A stretch of 64,000 nucleotides of DNA. Source: Faecalibacterium sp. I4-1-79. Its GTDB lineage: Bacteria; Bacillota; Clostridia; Oscillospirales; Ruminococcaceae. The translations under genes were made by a program, and so were the position numbers. The first letter of the stretch is position 1; each line of letters opens with the position of its first letter. Shown here piece after piece: positions 58,592-64,000 of this stretch. The notes under the pieces are model-generated. The model saw only the letters and a program-made list of their open reading frames with translations. It did no database searches and was not told the DNA's origin. The DNA lies in the NCBI RefSeq assembly GCF_023347235.1, contig NZ_CP094467.1:1426001-1490000 (forward strand), in the 5' to 3' direction.

Positions 58592-60826
58592 GTGGACGAG
58601 CAGCAGCTGGAACAGATCGAAGGCGTCGTGGAGGATATCATCTACGAGAACGAGGATAACGGCTATACGGTGTTCGAGGTCTCCGGCGGCGGGGTGCTCA
58701 CGGTGGTCTGCGGCATCGTAGGCGAGTTGCACGCAGGCGAGAGCGTCATCTGCCGCGGCCGGTACGAAAACCACGCCACCTATGGCCGCCAGTTCCACGC
58801 GCAGGAATGCGAGACCGATATGCCCAAGGATCTGGAAGCGGTGTATGCCTTTCTGGCCAGCCGTTCCCTGCCGTATATCGGCGCAAGGACTGCGGATAAG
58901 ATCATTGATATGTTCGGGGCTGAAGCGCTGGAGGTCATCGCCAACGACCCCGCCCGGCTGACCAAGATTCCCGGCATCTCGCCGGATAAAGCCGACCGCA
59001 TCCAGCAGGAGTTCAAGCGGATGTTCGGAATGCGGGAACTCATCGCTTATCTGGCGCAGTTCGAGATCAGCCCACGCAAGGCTATGGAGGTGTTCAAAGC
59101 CTTTGGCGTGGGGGCGATGCAGGCCATTGCGTCAAACCCCTATCTGCTGTGCGGGGAGCCGCTGCAGCTGGACTTCCGCCACGCGGACAGCATCGCCCAG
59201 TACTACCACATGGAAGGGGACTGCGCCCAGCGGCTGGAAGCTGCCCTGCTGCGCACCTTGCGCCACAATGCGGGCAACGGCCACACCTGTCTGCCCCGGG
59301 CGCAGCTGCTGGCGACGGCCTCCAACTTTATCCATCAGCCGCCGGAAAAGCTGGCCCGTGCACTGGATCACTGCATCGAAACGGAAGAACTGGCCGTAAA
59401 AATGTTCGATGCCGTGCCTTATATCTACCTGCCGGATCTTCTGGCAGCGGAGCAGGACATTGCCGATCGGCTGAATCTGCTGGCAAAGCGCGGCAAGAAC
59501 ACTTCCCGGGATCTGGATAAAAACATCCAGATCTTAGAGCTGACCCAAGGCTTTGCCTACGCCCCCTTGCAAAGGGAAGCCATCCGCAAAGCTATGACCG
59601 AGAACTGCCTTGTGCTCACCGGCGGCCCCGGCACCGGCAAGACCACTACCGTCAACGCTATTTTGCAGCTGCTGGAAAATCAGGCCGAGCGGGTAGCCCT
59701 GTGTGCTCCCACCGGCCGTGCCGCCAAGCGTCTCAGCGAACTGACCGGCCGCAAGGCCAGCACCATCCACCGACTGTTGGAGGTGGACTACACCGGTGGC
59801 GTGGTCAGCTTTATCCATAACGACAAAAACCTGCTCAAGTGTGACGTGGTCATTCTGGACGAGATGAGCATGGTGGACGTCAAGCTGTTTCAGGCGCTCA
59901 TTGCGGCACTGCGCTACACCTGCCGTATTATTATGGTAGGCGATGCCGACCAGCTGCCCAGCGTGGGCGCGGGCAACATCCTCAGCGAGGTCATCCGCTC
60001 CGGCTGTGTGCCCACCGTCTGCCTGAACGAGATCTTCCGGCAGGCAAAGCGCAGCCTCATCGTGGAAAACGCCCACCATATCATCTCCGGCGAGCCGCTG
60101 CAAAAGGGCAGCAAGACTGATGACTTCTTCTTTCTGGAGACGGATGGCGAGGCTGCGCAGCGTCTGGTGTGCGACCTTGTCACAACCCGGCTGCCCCGGA
60201 GCTATGGCTTTGACCCCATCCGGGATATTCAGGTGCTGTGTCCCACAAAGCTTGGCCCCACCGGCACGCAGGCGCTGAACGTGGAACTGCAAAACCTGCT
60301 CAACCCGCCCCAGAAGGGCAAGCCCCAGCTGCAAAGCGCCGCCCGGGTGTTCCGGGTGGGGGACAAGGTGATGCAGGTGCGCAACAACTACGAGATCGTC
60401 TGGAACCGCATCGGCGGCGAGCAGGGCGTAGGTGCCTACAACGGCGATATCGGCATCGTGGAAAGCATCAACCTGCGGGAGCGCTCCATGGTGGTGCGTA
60501 TGGACGACCGGCGTCTGCTCTACCCGGCAGAAAACCTGAACGAACTGGAAATCGCCTATGCCATCACAGTGCACAAAAGTCAGGGCAGCGAGTTCCCGGC
60601 GGTGATCCTGCCGGTGGCGCAGGTGCCGCCAAGGCTGTGCTACCGCAACCTGTTCTACACCGGCGTCACCCGCGCGCGCAGATTGTGCGTTGTGGCGGGC
60701 CGCAGGGACGTGGTGAACAGCATGATGAGCAACATCCGGCAGAACCTGCGTTACAGCGGTCTGTGCGCTCTGCTGCAGGCCGGACAGCCGCCGGAGCAGC
60801 TCAGCACAGAAGGGGAAAGCCCCTGA
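58592..60826 (+). CDS. recD2: RecD2-type ATP-dependent DNA helicase
   Basis: 744 aa from the GTG at 58592, chosen because AAGGAGG ends 8 bases upstream; the frame also has a GTG at 58583 inside that site. N-terminal OB and helix-hairpin-helix region (LPYIGARTADKIIDMFG, about 95-150), then Walker A GGPGTGKTTT near 343, Walker B ILDEMSMVD, and motif VI-like VHKSQGSEFPAVILP. It is a 5'-3' SF1B helicase acting alone, without RecBC, in DNA repair. Confidence 0.92.
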   Translation: MDEQQLEQIEGVVEDIIYENEDNGYTVFEVSGGGVLTVVCGIVGELHAGESVICRGRYENHATYGRQFHAQECETDMPKDLEAVYAFLASRSLPYIGARTADKIIDMFGAEALEVIANDPARLTKIPGISPDKADRIQQEFKRMFGMRELIAYLAQFEISPRKAMEVFKAFGVGAMQAIASNPYLLCGEPLQLDFRHADSIAQYYHMEGDCAQRLEAALLRTLRHNAGNGHTCLPRAQLLATASNFIHQPPEKLARALDHCIETEELAVKMFDAVPYIYLPDLLAAEQDIADRLNLLAKRGKNTSRDLDKNIQILELTQGFAYAPLQREAIRKAMTENCLVLTGGPGTGKTTTVNAILQLLENQAERVALCAPTGRAAKRLSELTGRKASTIHRLLEVDYTGGVVSFIHNDKNLLKCDVVILDEMSMVDVKLFQALIAALRYTCRIIMVGDADQLPSVGAGNILSEVIRSGCVPTVCLNEIFRQAKRSLIVENAHHIISGEPLQKGSKTDDFFFLETDGEAAQRLVCDLVTTRLPRSYGFDPIRDIQVLCPTKLGPTGTQALNVELQNLLNPPQKGKPQLQSAARVFRVGDKVMQVRNNYEIVWNRIGGEQGVGAYNGDIGIVESINLRERSMVVRMDDRRLLYPAENLNELEIAYAITVHKSQGSEFPAVILPVAQVPPRLCYRNLFYTGVTRARRLCVVAGRRDVVNSMMSNIRQNLRYSGLCALLQAGQPPEQLSTEGESP

Positions 60827-60965
60827 TAAAACCACGCAGAACAGCGGCAAAGCTTGTATACTTTTTGCCGCAACTATGTTATACTAAAGCAGTCTTTGTT
60901 TTTTGCCCGCAGCTGCGGGCGTTACATACATGATAGAGGAACGCAGAGAAAGGAATCAGGCAATT

Positions 60966-61991
60966 ATGGCACAGAATGATATCGGCATCGACCTTGGTAC
61001 TACTACCATCATCATCGCGCAGGAGGGCAAGGGCGTGGTGCTCAACCAGCCCAGCGTTGTGGCAATGGATACCCGCAAGAACACCGTGCTGGAAGCCGGC
61101 GATAAAGCACTGGCTATGGTGGGACGCACGCCCAACTACATCTCCGCTATCTTCCCGCTGAAGGATGGCGTCATCAGTGACCACACCATGACCCGGGAGC
61201 TGATCTGCCGCTTTGTCAAGCAGGTGTACAGCTCCCACATGGTCAAGCCCCGGGTGGCAGTGTGCGTGCCTGCCGCTATTACCGGCATTGAGAGCGACGC
61301 CGTGGTGGAGGCTGTGGTGGCCGCCGGTGCCCGTCAGGTGTACCTGATCGATGAGCCTATCGCCGCAGCCCTTGGCTCCGGCATCGACATCACCCTGCCG
61401 GATGGCCGCATGATCATTGATATCGGCGGCGGCACCACGGATATCGCCGTGCTGAGCCTTGGCGGCAAGGTCAAGGCCACCAGTGTGCGCGTGGCCGGTA
61501 ACCACTACGATGAGGAGATCCTCAAGCACGTCCGCAACAAATACAGCATTGCCATCGGCCAGCGCACCGCCGAGGAACTGAAGAAGCACGTTGCCTGCTG
61601 CCCCCAAAAGACCGATTTCCACGAGAGCATGGAGATCAAGGGCCGTAGCCTGCTTACCGGTCTGCCGGTGCGCGTGACCGTTTCCACCGATGATCTGTAC
61701 GAGCCGGTGATGATGCTCAGCGAGCAGATCGGCACCGCAGCCCATCAGGTGCTGGAAAAGACCCCGCCCGAACTGGCAGGCGATATCTACCGCAACGGCG
61801 TTATGCTGACCGGCGGCGGTGCCCAGCTGCACGGCCTGACCGAATATCTGAGCCAGGAACTGAAGGTGGAGGTCACCGTCTCGCCGGATCCCGTAAACTG
61901 CGTTGCACTGGGCACGGCACAGAGCCTTTCCATCGGTGATAAGCTGGAAACCGGCTTTACGGATGCTACTCCGCGCATCGGCCGCCGCTAA
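60966..61991 (+). CDS. mreB: Rod-shape protein MreB/Mbl
   Basis: 341 aa from the ATG at 60966. The actin-fold nucleotide motifs IGIDLGTTTIIIA and MIIDIGGGTTDIAVLSLGG are clear, and GVMLTGGGAQLHGLTEYL closes the site. It forms cytoskeletal filaments that guide wall synthesis. No mreC or mreD follows, so it is a stand-alone copy of the MreB/Mbl family; MreBH or Mbl identity cannot be separated here. Confidence 0.9.
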   Translation: MAQNDIGIDLGTTTIIIAQEGKGVVLNQPSVVAMDTRKNTVLEAGDKALAMVGRTPNYISAIFPLKDGVISDHTMTRELICRFVKQVYSSHMVKPRVAVCVPAAITGIESDAVVEAVVAAGARQVYLIDEPIAAALGSGIDITLPDGRMIIDIGGGTTDIAVLSLGGKVKATSVRVAGNHYDEEILKHVRNKYSIAIGQRTAEELKKHVACCPQKTDFHESMEIKGRSLLTGLPVRVTVSTDDLYEPVMMLSEQIGTAAHQVLEKTPPELAGDIYRNGVMLTGGGAQLHGLTEYLSQELKVEVTVSPDPVNCVALGTAQSLSIGDKLETGFTDATPRIGRR

Positions 61992-62053
61992 GCTTGGTTC
62001 GTTTTGTCCATGTCATATCACAAAGCAGCAAAAATAAAATTTGTTAATTTTTG

Positions 62054-62082
62054 TTGAAATGATTGGCAAAATACGGTATACT
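62054..62082 (+). promoter_or_regulatory. Promoter of decarboxylase genes
   Basis: TTGAAA (62054-62059), 17 bases, TATACT (62077-62082), 69 bases before the gamma-subunit gene. Confidence 0.7.
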
Positions 62083-62151
62083 ATACCCAAATTGATTTTC
62101 TGCTAACGATGTTGTATCGCTTGCAGTATCCAACAAACAGGAGGAAAAACC

Positions 62152-62508
62152 ATGGACTTAGGTTTCGATGTGGTCGTTACCATTACTGGTATCGTGCTGG
62201 TGTTCCTGATCCTCGTGCTGCTGATGGCTATCATCACGCTGGAGGGCAAGATCTTCGACTCGATGAATGCCAAGAAGAAGGCCGCTAAGACTGTTGCGCA
62301 AGCACCCGCAGCAAAGCCCGCTGCCGCTCCGGTACAGCAGGCTGCGCCCGCTCCTCAGGTAGAGGAGGGCATCCCTGGTGACGTGGTGGCCGCTATTATG
62401 GCTGCTATCCATGCAATGGGCAACGGCAAGTACACCCTTAAGGCAGTGCGTCGTGGCAAAAATGGCTGGGGCAAGGCCGGCGTGAACGACACCACGGCCC
62501 CGTTTTAA
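62152..62508 (+). CDS. Na+-decarboxylase gamma subunit (OadG family)
   Basis: 118 aa. One N-terminal membrane helix (about 6-30, GIVLVFLILVLLMAIITLEG), an Ala/Pro/Gln-rich linker (about 45-72) and a C-terminal tail ending GWGKAGVNDTTAPF. OadG-type subunits anchor the carboxyltransferase alpha subunit to the membrane beta subunit of oxaloacetate, methylmalonyl-CoA or glutaconyl-CoA decarboxylases. It is followed after 15 bases by the beta gene. Confidence 0.82.
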   Translation: MDLGFDVVVTITGIVLVFLILVLLMAIITLEGKIFDSMNAKKKAAKTVAQAPAAKPAAAPVQQAAPAPQVEEGIPGDVVAAIMAAIHAMGNGKYTLKAVRRGKNGWGKAGVNDTTAPF

Positions 62509-62523
62509 CACAGGAGGAAGAGC

Positions 62524-63732
62524 ATGACACAGTTTATTGATACTCTGGTCGGTATTTTCCAAAGTTCCGGCTTTGCACAGTTTGGCCAGCCCGGCGGCTG
62601 GCTGTACGCCGTGATGATCTGCGTGGGCTGCTTTTTGCTGTACCTCGCCATCGTCAAGGAGTTCGAACCCCTGATCCTGCTGCCCATGGCCTTTGGTATG
62701 ATCCTTGCCAACCTCCCCGGCAGCGGCATCATCCACATGCAGTACTTCGTTGGTGACGGTCTGGAGCACCCCATGTGGGTCGAGATCCTGAACAACGGCG
62801 GTCTGGCTGATATGCTCTACATGGGCGTTAAGCTGGGCATCTACCCGCCGCTGATCTTCCTCGGCATCGGCACCATGACCGACTTTGCACCCCTGATCTC
62901 CAACCCCAAGAGCCTGCTGCTGGGCGCTGCCGCACAGTTTGGTATCTTCGGTACTTACATGGGTGCCCGTCTGCTGGTCGCTACTGGTCTGGTAGACTTC
63001 ACCCAGAAGCAGTCCGCTGCCATCTCCATCATCGGCGGTGCCGACGGTCCTACCGCTATCTTCGTTACCTCCCGTCTGGCACCTGAGCTGCTGGGCAGTA
63101 TCGCCGTGGCAGCCTACAGCTACATGGCACTGGTGCCCGTCATCCAGCCGCCCATCATGAAGGCACTGACCAGCTCCAAGGAGCGCTCTGTGGTCATGAA
63201 GCAGCTGCGCACTGTCTCCAAGACCGAGAGGATCATCTTCCCCATCATGGTCGCCATCATCGTTTCCCTCATCGTACCGGATGCCGCCGTTCTGGTCGGT
63301 ATGCTGATGCTGGGCAACCTGATGAAGGAGTGCGGCGTTGTGGACCGTATCCAGAAGACCGCCGGTAATGAGCTGATGAACATCATCACCATCTTCCTGG
63401 CTCTGTCTGTTGGCTGCACCACCAGTGCAAACACCTTCCTGAATACCCGCACCCTGTTCATCATCGTGCTGGGTCTGATCGCCTTCTCCTTCGGCACCGC
63501 AGCCGGTGTGCTGTGCGGCAAGGTCATGTACAAGCTGACCGGCGGTCAGGTGAACCCCCTGATCGGTTCTGCCGGCGTTTCCGCCGTGCCTATGGCCGCT
63601 CGTGTTTCCCAGAAGGTCGGCCAGAGCGAGAACCCCTCCAACTTCCTGCTGATGCACGCCATGGGCCCCAACGTGGCCGGCGTTATCGGTTCTGCCGTTG
63701 CTGCTGGTATCCTGATCAACATCTTCGGCTAA
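62524..63732 (+). CDS. Na+-translocating decarboxylase beta subunit
   Basis: 402 aa, about ten membrane segments. GIGTMTDFAPLISNPKSLLL, IIGGADGPTAIFVTSRLAP with the ion-binding Asp, and QPPIMKALTSSKER are hallmarks of the OadB/GcdB/MmdB family. It couples decarboxylation of biotin-CO2 to Na+ export. The alpha and biotin carrier subunits are not next to it; the transcript ends at 63791, so substrate (glutaconyl-CoA, methylmalonyl-CoA or oxaloacetate) cannot be told here. Confidence 0.92.
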   Translation: MTQFIDTLVGIFQSSGFAQFGQPGGWLYAVMICVGCFLLYLAIVKEFEPLILLPMAFGMILANLPGSGIIHMQYFVGDGLEHPMWVEILNNGGLADMLYMGVKLGIYPPLIFLGIGTMTDFAPLISNPKSLLLGAAAQFGIFGTYMGARLLVATGLVDFTQKQSAAISIIGGADGPTAIFVTSRLAPELLGSIAVAAYSYMALVPVIQPPIMKALTSSKERSVVMKQLRTVSKTERIIFPIMVAIIVSLIVPDAAVLVGMLMLGNLMKECGVVDRIQKTAGNELMNIITIFLALSVGCTTSANTFLNTRTLFIIVLGLIAFSFGTAAGVLCGKVMYKLTGGQVNPLIGSAGVSAVPMAARVSQKVGQSENPSNFLLMHAMGPNVAGVIGSAVAAGILINIFG

Positions 63733-63755
63733 GCAAAACCTGAAATACGACCTCA

Positions 63756-63794
63756 AGAGCCATCGCACAAGGCTGTGCGGTGGCTCTTTTTGTG
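63756..63794 (+). terminator. Terminator after beta-subunit gene
   Basis: AGAGCCA-CGCACA pairs with TGTGCG-TGGCTCT (63756-63786), followed by TTTTTG. Confidence 0.88.
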
Positions 63795-63860
63795 CAGAAC
63801 GATTTCAATGGCCTCCGCTGCGCTTTGGCCATATTCAGCGGAATTATGATTTATTATTTC

Positions 63861-63896
63861 GGGATAACGGAGCGTCTGCGGACGCTCCGTTATCCC
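63861..63896. repeat. Perfect hairpin with TGCG loop
   Basis: GGGATAACGGAGCGTC pairs over 16 bases with its complement around TGCG. No gene is in the last 260 bases, which hold this hairpin and the one at 63964. Confidence 0.7.
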
Positions 63897-63963
63897 ATTT
63901 TCACGGGAGAGGACGTAAGAGGTAACAGCAGACGTTTCCAGTTACGACCCCTTCTGTGAAAAA

Positions 63964-63999
63964 GAGGTTCTGAAACGCCCGCAGGCGTTTCAGAACCTC
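63964..63999. repeat. Perfect hairpin with CGCA loop
   Basis: GAGGTTCTGAAACGCC pairs over 16 bases with its complement around CGCA; it ends one base before the window edge. The stem resembles that at 30328-30361. Confidence 0.7.
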
Positions 64000-64000
64000 A

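Noticed and set aside
62158-63768. 536-codon minus-strand frame opposite the decarboxylase genes
   Set aside because: Asp/Gln/His-rich antisense frame of two well-identified genes.

Overview
The window looks like a chromosome segment of a gut Bacillota (Firmicutes) of the Oscillospiraceae/Ruminococcaceae, most like Faecalibacterium. This is an inference from three things: the high-GC, codon-biased core genes; the Gram-positive synteny pyrH-frr-uppS-cdsA-dxr-rseP-ispG-polC; and the spoIVB-spo0A pair together with NfnAB and a Na+-decarboxylase beta/gamma pair. I could not run a database search, so family names rest on recognised motifs and gene order.

1-16,010 is mobile DNA. It is one end of an integrative conjugative element (ICE), read on the minus strand: a replication initiator (DUF6017), PcfB, the VirD4 coupling ATPase, Maff2, TrbL/VirB6, PrgI and the start of VirB4. 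The ICE stops just beside the 3' end of rlmD (rumA), a well-known ICE target. A second element of about 10.8 kb (1,510-12,289) lies inside the ICE and splits maff2: codons 1-47 are at 12.3-12.4 kb and the last 24 codons at 1.44-1.51 kb. The nested element carries a large serine recombinase, a VapE-type helicase, a CHC2 primase, a MOBQ-like MobA/MobL relaxase with a nearby oriT-like site, a DUF3847 protein, a RepA-type wHTH protein, three XRE regulators, TnpV and an AT-rich DUF1835/DUF3658 cargo gene.

16-27 kb is sugar metabolism and a peptide locus: rlmD, an AraC regulator divergent from galactokinase, a two-gene operon of proteins with matching double-glycine-type leaders (the most novel-looking locus here), and a maltodextrin operon (LacI regulator, binding lipoprotein, two permeases, MalQ; no ATPase gene here). 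27-33 kb holds a small P-loop kinase, rpsF-ssb-rpsR, a cation/proton antiporter, galU, a RING/zinc-ribbon membrane protein and prfB.

33.9-38 kb has spoIVB and spo0A, then an AT-rich insertion with two ribbon-helix-helix regulators and a TPR-Ltp lipoprotein, then an AlkD-like gene. 38.8-49.7 kb is the conserved block for translation, isoprenoids, membrane lipid and replication, ending in polC. 49.8-64 kb has fakA/yloU, a CBS protein, the NfnAB flavin-based transhydrogenase, five tRNA genes (Gly, Val, Asp, Phe, Gly), an AEC transporter, a nucleoid-associated protein, recD2, mreB, and the gamma and beta subunits of a sodium-pumping decarboxylase without an adjacent alpha gene.
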